The notes: generated from the letters alone by a model not told the origin. 64,000 bases of DNA from UMGS172 sp045546915 (GCA_045546915.1 JAZQDU010000009.1:1-64000); one strand, 5' to 3'. Positions 35,026 to 43,850 are shown, counted from the stretch's first letter. Made by a program: numbers and translations.

Positions 35026-36966
35026 TTGGGATTAACTATTGCACAAAAAATCATTAAAGCCCATTTGGTTGATGGAGAAATGACCGTCGGTAACGATGTG
35101 GGTCTTAAAATTGACCAAACATTAACACAAGATGCTACAGGTACTATGGCATACTTGGAGTTTGAGGCAATGGGTGTTGACCGCGTTAAAACCGAACGTT
35201 CGGTTGCTTATATTGACCACAATACTCTTCAAACAGGCTTTGAAAACGCCGACGACCACAGGTTTATACAATCGATTGCAAAAAAACACGGCATTTACTA
35301 CTCGCGTCCCGGTAACGGTATCTGCCATCAGGTACATCTTGAACGTTTTGGCAAACCGGGTAAAACGCTTATCGGTTCCGACTCACATACACCTACCGGT
35401 GGCGGTATTGGTATGCTCGCTATCGGTGCCGGAGGTATGGACGTTGCCGTTGCTATGGGTGGCGGTGCTTACTATATTCCCATGCCCAAGATGATTAGGG
35501 TTAATCTTAGCGGCAAACTTTCCCCCTTTGTTTCTGCAAAAGACGTAATCTTAGAGGTTTTGCGTCAACTTACCGTTAAAGGTGGCGTCGGTTACATAGT
35601 TGAATATGCCGGTGAAGGCGTTAAAACATTGTCTGTACCTGAACGTGCTACTATTACCAACATGGGCGCAGAACTTGGTGCAACTACATCAATTTTCCCG
35701 TCTGATGAAATTACCAAAGCCTTCCTTAAAGCACAAAGTCGCGAGGAAGATTATGTTGAACTGTCAAGCGATGAAGACGCAGTATACGACAAAGAAATAT
35801 ATGTAAATCTTTCAGAACTTTCCCCCTTGGCTGCAATGCCCCATATGCCCGACAATGTAAAATCTATTGCAGAAATCGGAAAAATGAAGGTTGACCAGGT
35901 GCTTATCGGCAGTTGTACAAACTCTTCCCTTTACGATATGCTAAAAGTTGCCGCAATTTTAGACGGCAAAACTGTTGACCCTTCAGTATCTGTCGGTATT
36001 GCTCCGGGTTCTAAACAGGTATTTAACATGCTTGCCGATTGCGGTGCTTTATCTAAACTCATTGCCGCCGGTGCCAGAATTTTAGAATGTGCTTGCGGTC
36101 CTTGTATCGGTATGGGACAATCCCCTAACTCGGCAGGTATTTCTTTAAGAACCTTTAACCGTAACTTTGAGGGTCGTTCGGGTACTGCAGATGCAGGCGT
36201 TTACTTGGTAAGCCCCGAAACAGCCGCAGCGGCTGCCCTTACCGGTTACCTTACCGACCCAAGAACACTTGATTGCGATTTGTCGGGTATTAAACTTCCG
36301 GACAAGTTCCTTATTAATGATAACATGGTTGATGCTCCGGCATCGGTGGAAGATGCTAAAAATGTTGAAATCCTTCGTGGTCCCAACATCAAACCTTTCC
36401 CCAAAACCGAGCCATTGGAAGCAACCATTTCAGCAAATGCAGTTCTTAAAGTCGGCGACAACATTACCACCGACCACATAATGCCTGCAGGCGCAAAGAT
36501 TCTCCCCTACCGTTCTAATATACCTTACCTTGCCAACTTCTGTTTCACACGTTGTGATGAACAGTTCCCCGAAAACTGCAAAAGATATGGCAGCAATATA
36601 ATTATCGGCGGTGAAAACTACGGTCAAGGTTCTTCACGCGAACATGCTGCTTTGGTTCCGCTTTATTTAGGTATAAAGGCTGTTGTTACCAAGTCATTTG
36701 CACGTATCCATGCAGCCAATCTTATAAATGCAGGTATAATACCTCTTACATTTAAAGATTCTGCTGATTATGACAAAATCACTCAATTTGACGAACTTGA
36801 ACTGACCGATGTAAGAAAATGCATTGAAAATAATGAAAACGTAATTCTCAAAAATAAAACTACCGGCGAATCGTTTGAGGTTGTCCCCATGCTTTCCGGT
36901 CGTTCAAGAGATATTATCTTAGCAGGCGGTCTGCTTAACTACACAAAATTAAATTCCGAAAAGTGA
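35026..36966 (+). CDS. acn: Aconitate hydratase
   Basis: Isomerises citrate to isocitrate with a 4Fe-4S cluster. It is 646 residues. Cluster ligands are in GSCTNS and CACGPC; substrate text GSDSHTPTGGG and, in the C-terminal swivel domain, YGQGSSREHAAL are visible. The frame includes an ATG at 35017, but TAGGAG abuts that codon with no spacing. The TTG at 35026, nine bases from TAGGAG, gives MGLTIAQKI, a typical start for this family, and is preferred. First gene of acn-icd-rex, producing 2-oxoglutarate for glutamate in an anaerobe. Confidence 0.94.
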   Translation: MGLTIAQKIIKAHLVDGEMTVGNDVGLKIDQTLTQDATGTMAYLEFEAMGVDRVKTERSVAYIDHNTLQTGFENADDHRFIQSIAKKHGIYYSRPGNGICHQVHLERFGKPGKTLIGSDSHTPTGGGIGMLAIGAGGMDVAVAMGGGAYYIPMPKMIRVNLSGKLSPFVSAKDVILEVLRQLTVKGGVGYIVEYAGEGVKTLSVPERATITNMGAELGATTSIFPSDEITKAFLKAQSREEDYVELSSDEDAVYDKEIYVNLSELSPLAAMPHMPDNVKSIAEIGKMKVDQVLIGSCTNSSLYDMLKVAAILDGKTVDPSVSVGIAPGSKQVFNMLADCGALSKLIAAGARILECACGPCIGMGQSPNSAGISLRTFNRNFEGRSGTADAGVYLVSPETAAAAALTGYLTDPRTLDCDLSGIKLPDKFLINDNMVDAPASVEDAKNVEILRGPNIKPFPKTEPLEATISANAVLKVGDNITTDHIMPAGAKILPYRSNIPYLANFCFTRCDEQFPENCKRYGSNIIIGGENYGQGSSREHAALVPLYLGIKAVVTKSFARIHAANLINAGIIPLTFKDSADYDKITQFDELELTDVRKCIENNENVILKNKTTGESFEVVPMLSGRSRDIILAGGLLNYTKLNSEK

Positions 36967-36976
36967 GGTAAATATA

Positions 36977-38146
36977 ATGAATGAAGCATTAATTAAAGAA
37001 TCGGTTGCAAAATTTGAGCAATTATTAATTGCACAACAAGAAAGAGCTGAAAGAATCAAAGCCGAAAAAGATTTTGTTGACTATGAAAATTTAGACAACT
37101 TGATTATCGGCGTCTGCGGCGGTGACGGTATCGGCCCCGTTATTACACATGAAGCCGAACGAGTACTTCGTTTCTTGTTGGCTGATGACGTAAATTCGGG
37201 CAAAATCACCTTTAAAGAAATTGACGGTCTTACAATAGAGAACCGTGCTGCTCAGGGCAAAGCTATTCCTGATGATGTTTTGGCTGAACTTAAAAAATGC
37301 CACGTTATTTTAAAAGGCCCCACCACTACTCCCAGAGCCGGTGACCCTTGGCCCAACATTGAGAGCGCTAACGTTGCAATGCGTAAAGAACTTGACCTCT
37401 TTGCAAACTTGCGTCCTGTTCGTGTTCCTGAACAAGGCATCGATTGGACCTTCTTCCGTGAAAACACCGAAGGCGGTTACGCTGTAGGTTCTCAGGGTCT
37501 TAACGTATCGGACGACCTCGCTGTTGACTTTGTTGTTACCACCACCGAAGGTTGCGAAAGAATTGCCCGTCTTGCTTATGAATATGCAAAGAAAAACGGC
37601 AAAGAACGTGTTTCTATCATAACCAAAGCCAATGTTATCAAAACTACCGATGGCAAGTTCCTAAAAATTTGCCAGAACATAGGCAAAGAGTATCCTGAAA
37701 TTGTTACCGATGACTGGTACATAGACATTACCACCGCAAAACTCATTGACGAAAAACGTCGCAGAGATTTTAAGGTTTTTGTTCTTCCTAACCTTTACGG
37801 TGATATTATTACCGACGAAGCCGCTGAGTTCCAAGGTGGCGTAGGTACCGCAGGAAGTGCAAACATCGGCAAAAAGTATGCCATGTTCGAAGCCATTCAC
37901 GGTTCTGCTCCAAGAATGGTTGCTGAGGGCAGAGATAAATTTGCTGACCCCTGCTCAATGCTAAGAGCTGCCGTAATGTTGCTTTCTCACATCGGCAAGC
38001 AAACCGAAGCCGACCTGCTTGAAAAAGCACTTGATATTTGTATGTATACCGAGAAAAAACTCACCATTACCGGTCGCGATACCGGTTGCACCTGCAACGA
38101 ATTCGGTGATTATGTAATGGAAACTGTTAAAATTCTTGCAAAATAA
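36977..38146 (+). CDS. icd: Isocitrate dehydrogenase
   Basis: Oxidative decarboxylation of isocitrate to 2-oxoglutarate; member of the isocitrate/isopropylmalate dehydrogenase family. It is 389 residues. GGDGIGP near 48-54, the substrate arginine region NLRPVRVPEQG, ENTEGGY, and the metal-binding LYGDIITDEAA are visible. The direct pairing with aconitase supports isocitrate rather than isopropylmalate as substrate. Coenzyme preference (NAD or NADP) is not clear from the sequence; control by Rex would fit an NADH-linked product. Confidence 0.9.
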   Translation: MNEALIKESVAKFEQLLIAQQERAERIKAEKDFVDYENLDNLIIGVCGGDGIGPVITHEAERVLRFLLADDVNSGKITFKEIDGLTIENRAAQGKAIPDDVLAELKKCHVILKGPTTTPRAGDPWPNIESANVAMRKELDLFANLRPVRVPEQGIDWTFFRENTEGGYAVGSQGLNVSDDLAVDFVVTTTEGCERIARLAYEYAKKNGKERVSIITKANVIKTTDGKFLKICQNIGKEYPEIVTDDWYIDITTAKLIDEKRRRDFKVFVLPNLYGDIITDEAAEFQGGVGTAGSANIGKKYAMFEAIHGSAPRMVAEGRDKFADPCSMLRAAVMLLSHIGKQTEADLLEKALDICMYTEKKLTITGRDTGCTCNEFGDYVMETVKILAK

Positions 38147-38167
38147 ATTAAATGGAAGAATATATTT

Positions 38168-38806
38168 ATGAGTAAAACAAATAACGTTTCTAATTCCGTT
38201 ATCAAACGATTGCCTCGCTACTACCGATTTTTAGGCGACTTGAAATCGAAAGGTATGAACCGTATTTCTTCGAAGGAACTTTCCGAAAGAATGGGCCTTA
38301 CCGCTAGCCAAATCAGACAAGACCTTAATTGCTTTGGCGAATTTGGTCAGCAAGGTTATGGTTACAACATTGAACTTTTACAAAACGAAATCGGTCGTAT
38401 ATTAGGTCTTAGCAACATCAAAAAGGCAATTCTTATTGGTGCCGGTCACATGGGCAGAGCGTTGGCCATGCATTTTGATATGACCACCAAAGGTTTCTCG
38501 TTAATCGGTATTTTTGATAAAAAACTATCGGTTTGCGGGCAGACTATTCAAAACTTACCGATTCATCATATTGACAGACTCGATGAGTTTTGCCGTGAAA
38601 ACCGACCCGATATTGCCATTCTTTGCATACCAAAATCTGAAGCAACCGGTGTGGCTGAACAACTGGTCAACCTCGGCGTTAAGGGATTTTGGAACTTTAC
38701 TCACTATGACCTTTCGGTCGATTTTCCAAATGCAGTGGTTGAAAATGTTCACTTGAGCGACAGTCTTATGACACTTTGTTTTAACATCAGTCACTGTGAT
38801 GAATAA
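38168..38806 (+). CDS. rex: Redox-sensing transcriptional repressor Rex
   Basis: Repressor that leaves DNA when NADH is high. It has an N-terminal winged helix (about 10-80; RISSKELSERMGLTASQIRQDL is the recognition region), a Rossmann domain with GAGHMGRAL (about 93-101), and a C-terminal domain-swap helix. It is 212 residues. It is co-transcribed with aconitase and isocitrate dehydrogenase behind a Rex-like operator, which suggests autoregulation and control of the oxidative TCA branch. Confidence 0.95.
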   Translation: MSKTNNVSNSVIKRLPRYYRFLGDLKSKGMNRISSKELSERMGLTASQIRQDLNCFGEFGQQGYGYNIELLQNEIGRILGLSNIKKAILIGAGHMGRALAMHFDMTTKGFSLIGIFDKKLSVCGQTIQNLPIHHIDRLDEFCRENRPDIAILCIPKSEATGVAEQLVNLGVKGFWNFTHYDLSVDFPNAVVENVHLSDSLMTLCFNISHCDE

Positions 38807-38816
38807 AATTTACATG

Positions 38817-38846
38817 AAAACACGGCAAAGTTTGCCGTGTTTTTTG
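38817..38846 (+). terminator. Terminator of the acn-icd-rex operon
   Basis: Stem AAAACACGGCAA with its complement and a short loop, followed by TTTTTTG TTTTTT, eleven bases after the rex stop. Confidence 0.85.
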
Positions 38847-38881
38847 TTTTTTAATGGCAATAATATTAACGGTGATATTTT

Positions 38882-39556
38882 TTGTTTATTACAATTATGA
38901 GAACATTAATATTGTATTTTACGGTTATTTTTTCAATTAGAATTATGGGCAAACGACAAATCGGCGACCTACAACCGGGTGAACTTGTAATAACCATACT
39001 GATTTCCGAAATTGCTGCAATTCCTATTCAAGACCCTACCCAACCGATACTTGTTGGTATCGCCGCCGTCTTATCACTTGTTTTTGTTGAAATTCTTATT
39101 TCTGTAATTGCCATGAAATTTCTTCACCTGAGAAGATTTTTTTATGGTACCTCAGCAGTAATTATAAAAAACGGTGTCATTGACCAGAAAAAGTTGAAAA
39201 GCCTTAGAATTACAGGTCCCGACCTTTTAGAAGTACTTAGAAACCGTGAGATATTTAATATAAACAGCATTCTTTTCGCAACTCTTGAAACCAACGGTCA
39301 ATTAAGCGTACTTTTAAAACCTGACTGCCAAAACGCAACAGTTAATGATATAAATGGTATTAGCAATACACCTGACCAACCGTATCTTATTATTAGTGAC
39401 GGCAAAATTATTAAAGACGAATTAAAAAACTGCAACTCATCTAAAGTAAAAATTCAAAACATTCTAAAAAACGAAAAAACCGATATTAAGAATGTTTTTA
39501 TTATGACCTGTGACGAAAATATGAACTACACAATTATTAAGAAGAACAAATTATGA
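38882..39556 (+). CDS. DUF421 membrane protein (YetF-like)
   Basis: 224 residues with three N-terminal membrane segments (to about 85), the conserved MGKRQIGDLQPGELV motif (about 23-37) and a C-terminal soluble YetF-type domain. The start is TTG at 38882 with GGTGAT five bases upstream; an ATG at 38897 has no ribosome binding site. Function is not established; in spore formers several DUF421 proteins (YetF, YkjA, SpoVAA-linked) are spore- or membrane-linked. The next gene overlaps it by 4 bases. Confidence 0.85.
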   Translation: MFITIMRTLILYFTVIFSIRIMGKRQIGDLQPGELVITILISEIAAIPIQDPTQPILVGIAAVLSLVFVEILISVIAMKFLHLRRFFYGTSAVIIKNGVIDQKKLKSLRITGPDLLEVLRNREIFNINSILFATLETNGQLSVLLKPDCQNATVNDINGISNTPDQPYLIISDGKIIKDELKNCNSSKVKIQNILKNEKTDIKNVFIMTCDENMNYTIIKKNKL

Positions 39557-39921
39557 AAAGACTTATTACTGCCTTAATTTTATTTATTTTAATTATACTT
39601 TTGTGTTTTGCCGAAAACATATATGTTAATAGATTTTTTACCTCAACAAAAAATACCGTTCAAGCACTCGAAAAAGAATACTTAAACGGTATTGATATTA
39701 AACAATTTGAAAATCTGACAACAAGGTGGGAACAAAACCACCTTGCATTATCACTTTTTATTAACCGCGGGTTGTTAGACGAAGTATCAGATAAAATTTC
39801 TTTATTAAAAACAACCTATATCCACAATCGTGATGAATTTCCCATTTTAGCAGAACAGATTATTCTAATACTCGAAAATATTGAGAAAACCGAAAAAATT
39901 AATCTCTTCGGTATTCTATAA
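39553..39921 (+). CDS. DUF4363 family protein
   Basis: 122 residues: an N-terminal membrane anchor (about 5-22) and a helical extracytoplasmic domain with a WEQNH segment in the middle, matching the DUF4363 family that usually follows a DUF421 gene. ATGA overlap with the upstream gene shows translational coupling, so the two probably form one membrane complex. Function unknown. It ends one base before the convergent spo0A stop codon. Confidence 0.75.
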   Translation: MKRLITALILFILIILLCFAENIYVNRFFTSTKNTVQALEKEYLNGIDIKQFENLTTRWEQNHLALSLFINRGLLDEVSDKISLLKTTYIHNRDEFPILAEQIILILENIEKTEKINLFGIL

Positions 39922-39922
39922 C

Positions 39923-40702
39923 TTAAGAAGCCAGTCTTAATCTCAAACGAAGTTTATCGCTTATCATGGCAATAAATTCAGAGTTTGTAGGCTTTCCTCG
40001 ACTGTTATGTATGGTATAACCAAAATATGAATTAAGCACGTCAACATCGCCTCTGTCCCATGCAACCTCTATTGCGTGTCTTATTGCGCGCTCTACCCTT
40101 GAAGACGTAGTGGAATATTTTTTAGCAACAGTTGGATACAAGATTTTGGTTACAGAATTAATTAGTTCACTATCCCTAATCGACATAATTATTGCGTCAC
40201 GCAGATAATGATAACCCTTGATATGAGCAGGAACACCGATTTGATGAATAATCTCGGTTACCATAAGTTCAAGGTCAGAATCGGATACCGGCGCATTATT
40301 ACTTAAAATAACATCGTTTTTCTTTAATCTTCCGCAAATTTGAAGTATTCTCTCGGCAAGAATTGAAAAATCAAACGGTTTTATAAAAAAGTATGCTGCA
40401 CCCGCCGACATTGCCTCTGACTCTAACTTAGGACTGCTGAACCCCGACATAATAAAGTATTGCGGTATAACAAACGCGTCCTGCGAACTAAGTGCACTCA
40501 AAACGCCTATTGCGTCGACATTTGGCATAAACATATCCGACAATATAACATCAGGTTTTACACTTAACGCATAATCAAGAAGAATTTTGCCGTCTTTTGC
40601 GCAAAGAACCGACTCCATGCCGTAAGAATTTATAACATTTGCGCAATTTTGACCGAATTCTGTGCTGTCATCAGCAATCAGAACCTTTAATTTTTTATCC
40701 AT
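39923..40702 (-). CDS. spo0A: Stage 0 sporulation master regulator Spo0A
   Basis: Response regulator that starts sporulation when phosphorylated. The receiver domain (about 1-125) has acidic DD at its start (ADDST), the phospho-acceptor in SDMFMP and the conserved Lys in FIKPFD. The C-terminal Spo0A DNA-binding domain (about 150-259) has the IIHQIGVPAHIKGYHYLR helix and the SSRVERAIRHAIEVAW recognition region. The start is the ATG at 40702 behind GGAGG; 259 residues. The usual upstream neighbour spoIVB is missing. Three 0A-box-like sites precede it. Confidence 0.96.
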   Translation of the reverse strand: MDKKLKVLIADDSTEFGQNCANVINSYGMESVLCAKDGKILLDYALSVKPDVILSDMFMPNVDAIGVLSALSSQDAFVIPQYFIMSGFSSPKLESEAMSAGAAYFFIKPFDFSILAERILQICGRLKKNDVILSNNAPVSDSDLELMVTEIIHQIGVPAHIKGYHYLRDAIIMSIRDSELINSVTKILYPTVAKKYSTTSSRVERAIRHAIEVAWDRGDVDVLNSYFGYTIHNSRGKPTNSEFIAMISDKLRLRLRLAS

Positions 40703-40731
40703 TTTATTACCTCCAAATATTAATTTACCAT

Positions 40732-40760
40732 ATTTTACCATATAGCTTCGACAATTTCAA
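40732..40760 (-). promoter_or_regulatory. Sigma-A promoter of spo0A
   Basis: Minus strand: TTGAAA (40755-40760), 17-base spacer, TAAAAT (40732-40737), 30 bases upstream of the start codon. The spacer contains a perfect 0A box, so Spo0A bound there would block this promoter. Confidence 0.7.
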
Positions 40761-40861
40761 GAGGTAAAACGCTATTTTGTGACTACTTTTCACTAAATTT
40801 TATCGACAACATAAAAAACAATAAATTTACTTTTTTTAATCTTAAAATAAAAAATTCGACA
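40747..40861 (-). promoter_or_regulatory. Cluster of 0A boxes upstream of spo0A
   Basis: Minus-strand TGTCGAA occurs exactly at 40747-40753 and 40855-40861; a one-mismatch copy, TGTCGAT, lies at 40802-40808. This matches the Spo0A-binding consensus TGTCGAA. The sites suggest that Spo0A controls its own gene. Confidence 0.65.
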
Positions 40862-40894
40862 AAAACTCAATATTTATAATCTGAGTTTTTGCCG
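40850..40894 (-). terminator. Terminator of the RsmF-like gene
   Basis: Long AT-rich stem CAAAAACTCA/TGAGTTTTTG with a C-G extension (40857-40894) followed on the minus strand by AATTTTTTATTTT. One arm overlaps the distal 0A box. Confidence 0.6.
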
Positions 40895-40944
40895 AAAAAC
40901 AGGAAAACAATTAGTTTTAAGTTGTAAAACAGTATTTTTAAAAA

Positions 40945-42306
40945 TTACAAATTTAAGGTTCTAAGTCCTTTAGGATAATGATTTTTAAGTTTTCCGCACG
41001 TGGCTTTTCCGAATGAAAGCGGTACGCCCTCTACCCTAACCTGAACATAACCCTTTATATCGAATGAACATTCAATTTCCTCACCGTGAAGGAATTTTTT
41101 AAGAGAAAGCGAATCTAACGACAGGTCAATCGTTTGCTTAGCAGTAAAATATGGTGTATTAAACAATGCGTGTTCAGGAACAAAACGTCCGTTTTTAATA
41201 ACGCCTGCAAAAACACCTTTCCTTACAGCCTTTATATTAATTATTTGGTTAAATTTAGGTATTATGTAAACCTTATCTCCCTCAATTAATACATTTTCAG
41301 GAACAGTTTGTATGAAATTTTCACTGAAAAATGCCGCAAAGCAGTCAAACGCTGCTCCCTTATTGTTTATATTAAAATCGTTTTTATCAGCATATTCGTC
41401 AACCCCGTCGCGTTGCATAACGGCAACAAAATGACCTTCACCGCCATGAAAATTAAAAATTCTGCGTGCAAATTCAATATTTTTCGTTTCTTTTGCGTAT
41501 TCTCTAATTGCCGGACTGCCAAACTCTTTTTGTGGTTTTATAAGTTTAAAATCACGGTTGTTTTCAAGAAAACGCGCAATCGTCATTTCGTTTTCCTCGG
41601 GAGAATACGTACAGGTGCTATAAACAAGTTTTCCACCGCCCGAAACACAGTTTGCAGCACTTTGCAATATTTTAAGTTGACGTTCAGCGCAAGTTTTTAC
41701 GTTCGCCACGCTCCAATCCTGCACTGCTGAAAGTTCTTTTCTGAACATACCTTCACCGGAACACGGCGCATCAACAATAACCCGATTGAAAAAACCTGTA
41801 AATTTAGGGCACAAATCATCAGGATGTGCCGAGGTTACAACAGCATTAGGTATACCCATTCGTTCTATATTTGATACAAGAGGTTGAACCCTTGAATTAA
41901 CATATTCATTAGAAACAATAATCCCCTCGCCGCAAAGTTTTGCCGCCGCCTGAGTGGTTTTTCCGCCGGGGGAAGCACACAAATCTAAAACCCTATCGCC
42001 CTTTTCTATACCGATTGCCTCGACAACCGCAGATGCAGATGGCTCTTGAATATAGTATGCCCCCGCATGATGTAGCGGATGGTTACCGGGTTTTTGAAAA
42101 CTATCAGGGATATAATATGAATCATCGCAAAATTGTGTTGGTGTTTCCAAAAATGAAAAATATTGTTTTAAATTTTTTACACAAATTTTAAGCGTATTTA
42201 TACGCATAGCACGAAAAACGGGACGCTCGAATTCAGCCAAAAATTTATCAAAATCGTCCTTTAGAACTTCTCTCATTCTATTTTCAAATTGGTCGGGCAA
42301 AAGCAT
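40945..42306 (-). CDS. RsmF-like RNA cytosine-C5 methyltransferase
   Basis: NOL1/NOP2/Sun-family SAM methyltransferase, 453 residues. N-terminal RNA-binding part (1-100), SAM-binding LCASPGGKTTQ (about 109-119), catalytic DAPCSGEGMFRK (Cys in the PCSGEG motif) and YSTCTYSPEENE with the second Cys, followed by a C-terminal RsmF-type PUA-like region (about 340-453). The likely substrate is 16S rRNA, though some relatives act on tRNA. Confidence 0.9.
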   Translation of the reverse strand: MLLPDQFENRMREVLKDDFDKFLAEFERPVFRAMRINTLKICVKNLKQYFSFLETPTQFCDDSYYIPDSFQKPGNHPLHHAGAYYIQEPSASAVVEAIGIEKGDRVLDLCASPGGKTTQAAAKLCGEGIIVSNEYVNSRVQPLVSNIERMGIPNAVVTSAHPDDLCPKFTGFFNRVIVDAPCSGEGMFRKELSAVQDWSVANVKTCAERQLKILQSAANCVSGGGKLVYSTCTYSPEENEMTIARFLENNRDFKLIKPQKEFGSPAIREYAKETKNIEFARRIFNFHGGEGHFVAVMQRDGVDEYADKNDFNINNKGAAFDCFAAFFSENFIQTVPENVLIEGDKVYIIPKFNQIINIKAVRKGVFAGVIKNGRFVPEHALFNTPYFTAKQTIDLSLDSLSLKKFLHGEEIECSFDIKGYVQVRVEGVPLSFGKATCGKLKNHYPKGLRTLNL

Positions 42307-42316
42307 AAAAAACTCC

Positions 42317-42346
42317 TGAATATTTTATTTAAAAATGCTGATAATA
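42317..42346 (+). promoter_or_regulatory. Sigma-G-like promoter of the Asn/Gln-rich gene
   Basis: TGAATA (42317-42322), 17-base spacer, GATAATA (42340-42346). This fits the forespore sigma-G pattern (GHATR near -35, CATAHTA near -10, 17-18 spacer) with one deviation (G for C). No matching sigma-A -35 is present at the right distance. Confidence 0.5.
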
Positions 42347-42370
42347 ATCTTGAAAGAGGGGTGATTTTCA

Positions 42371-42526
42371 ATGAACAACCAGAATCAGAACCAGAATCAG
42401 AACAGAAACAACAACAATAACAATAACAACCAGAACAACAATAACAATAATCAGAATAACAATAACAACCAGAACAACCAGAATAATCAGAACAAGCAGA
42501 ATCAGGACAACCAGAACAGACGCTAA
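42371..42526 (+). CDS. Asn/Gln-rich 51-residue peptide, possible spore protein
   Basis: A short gene that begins MNNQNQNQ and consists almost only of Asn and Gln, with a few Arg, one Lys and one Asp, ending in NQNRR. A strong ribosome binding site GAGGGG lies nine to ten bases upstream, and a clean terminator follows the stop, so it is very probably expressed. Both AAT/AAC codons are used, so it is not a pure DNA repeat. Gln/Asn-rich composition and a sigma-G-like promoter recall the gamma-type small acid-soluble spore proteins, but no sequence motif confirms that. Confidence 0.7.
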   Translation: MNNQNQNQNQNRNNNNNNNNQNNNNNNQNNNNNQNNQNNQNKQNQDNQNRR

Positions 42527-42538
42527 AATAAGTGTCTT

Positions 42539-42567
42539 AGCCGCGGTTTTATACCGCGGCTTTTTTA
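42539..42567 (+). terminator. Terminator of the Asn/Gln-rich gene
   Basis: Stem AGCCGCGG/CCGCGGCT with a 7-base loop (42539-42561) followed by TTTTTT. It is the most GC-rich hairpin in the area and converges on the yitT stop. Confidence 0.9.
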
Positions 42568-43419
42568 CTTTAATTTTTTAAAGCCAAGCCCTAAAATCTC
42601 ACCTGCGTCGGATATTACAGTAAACGAACTATCGTCAATATCGCGGATAATCTGCATTATTTTAGAAACTTCATGTGCCCTTGCAACACACATTAACATC
42701 TTTTGAGTTCTTCCCGAGTATCCGCCTTCGGCATTAATTTTGGTCACACCGCGTCCGACAAGTCGAAAAATCTCAGTTGTTATTACATCAACTTTATCAG
42801 ACATTACGTATACAATTTTACCATTATCGGCACCATAAATCAACCTATCCATTACGGTTCCAGATACAAATAAAAAGAGCACCGAATACAATAATGATTC
42901 AAAGTCACCGTAACATAATGCCGCCGTTGACACAATAACCGCATCAACAAACAAAATAAGTCTTCCAAGCGACAAAAAAGGAAATTTTGAATTAATAAGT
43001 TTTGCAACAATATCGGTACCGCCGGTCGTTCCGCCTTTGAGCATTATTATTCCCAAACCCGCACCCACAAGCACACCCGCAACAAGTGATGCTAACAATC
43101 TATCCTTTTGATATGTCGGTAAAACAGACGGCAAAAAATCAATTAAAACAGACGATAACAACACTGCATACGCTGTTTTTAACACAAAACCAACCTTAAA
43201 TTTAATAAACCCTACAATAATAAGCGGTAGGTTTATCAATACCGTCATAAAACCTATGGGTAAAAACGCAAAAAACTGATTGATAATGGTTGATATACCC
43301 GTAACTCCTCCGGGTGATATATGATTTGGATAAATAAAAACAGTAAAACCCAACGCATATAACAAACATCCGACTGAAATTATTACGAAATCACCAAACA
43401 TCAACATCAGTTTTCGCAC
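42565..43419 (-). CDS. YitT family membrane protein
   Basis: 284 residues with five to six membrane segments (DUF161/YitT_membrane, about 10-185), including the GGTTGGTD loop near 128-135, and a C-terminal DUF2179 domain (about 205-284). The start is GTG at 43419 behind AAGGGG. These proteins are common in Bacillota; transport substrate unknown. It follows mrnC at the end of the obgE gene string. Confidence 0.88.
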   Translation of the reverse strand: MRKLMLMFGDFVIISVGCLLYALGFTVFIYPNHISPGGVTGISTIINQFFAFLPIGFMTVLINLPLIIVGFIKFKVGFVLKTAYAVLLSSVLIDFLPSVLPTYQKDRLLASLVAGVLVGAGLGIIMLKGGTTGGTDIVAKLINSKFPFLSLGRLILFVDAVIVSTAALCYGDFESLLYSVLFLFVSGTVMDRLIYGADNGKIVYVMSDKVDVITTEIFRLVGRGVTKINAEGGYSGRTQKMLMCVARAHEVSKIMQIIRDIDDSSFTVISDAGEILGLGFKKLK

Positions 43420-43452
43420 GAAAATTCCCCTTTGACTTTTTAAGTAATATAC

Positions 43453-43836
43453 TTATGTTTTATCCAAAACATTACTCCAAATACAGTCAAAAAGTTCATT
43501 TATTCTATTTTGTTCACCATTAATATGAAGATAACCAAAAAGTGCCTCAACACCCGTAGCCGTGTGATAAAGACTAACGGTTGTACTCTTCGGTATCTGA
43601 CCTACGTGGTTGTTTCTTCCCCTTTTAAAGACCGACATTTCGCGTTCTGAGAGCATATCCTTAATCGCCTCAAAGGAAGCCGCCTGAGCGTTAGCGTTAA
43701 CCCATTGGACCGATAGTTTATGCTGTTCACCAATAGGTCGCTCGGTTTCTGCCAAACGTGTTCTGACAAGCAATCCATAAACGGCATCACCCACAAAGGC
43801 CAAGGTGGAAGGACTTAAAAGATAACCTTTATCCAT
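43453..43836 (-). CDS. mrnC: Mini-ribonuclease III
   Basis: RNase III-like nuclease without the double-stranded-RNA-binding domain; it trims 23S rRNA precursors in Bacillus. The catalytic signature LAFVGDAVYGLLVR is near the N-terminus, and the second acidic motif TGVEALFGYLH near the C-terminus. The ATG at 43836 (MDKGYLLS) behind AAGGTGG gives 127 residues, typical for the family. The next gene upstream is obgE, 14 bases away, which links it to ribosome assembly. Confidence 0.92.
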   Translation of the reverse strand: MDKGYLLSPSTLAFVGDAVYGLLVRTRLAETERPIGEQHKLSVQWVNANAQAASFEAIKDMLSEREMSVFKRGRNNHVGQIPKSTTVSLYHTATGVEALFGYLHINGEQNRINELFDCIWSNVLDKT

Positions 43837-43850
43837 TACAAAGACCACCT

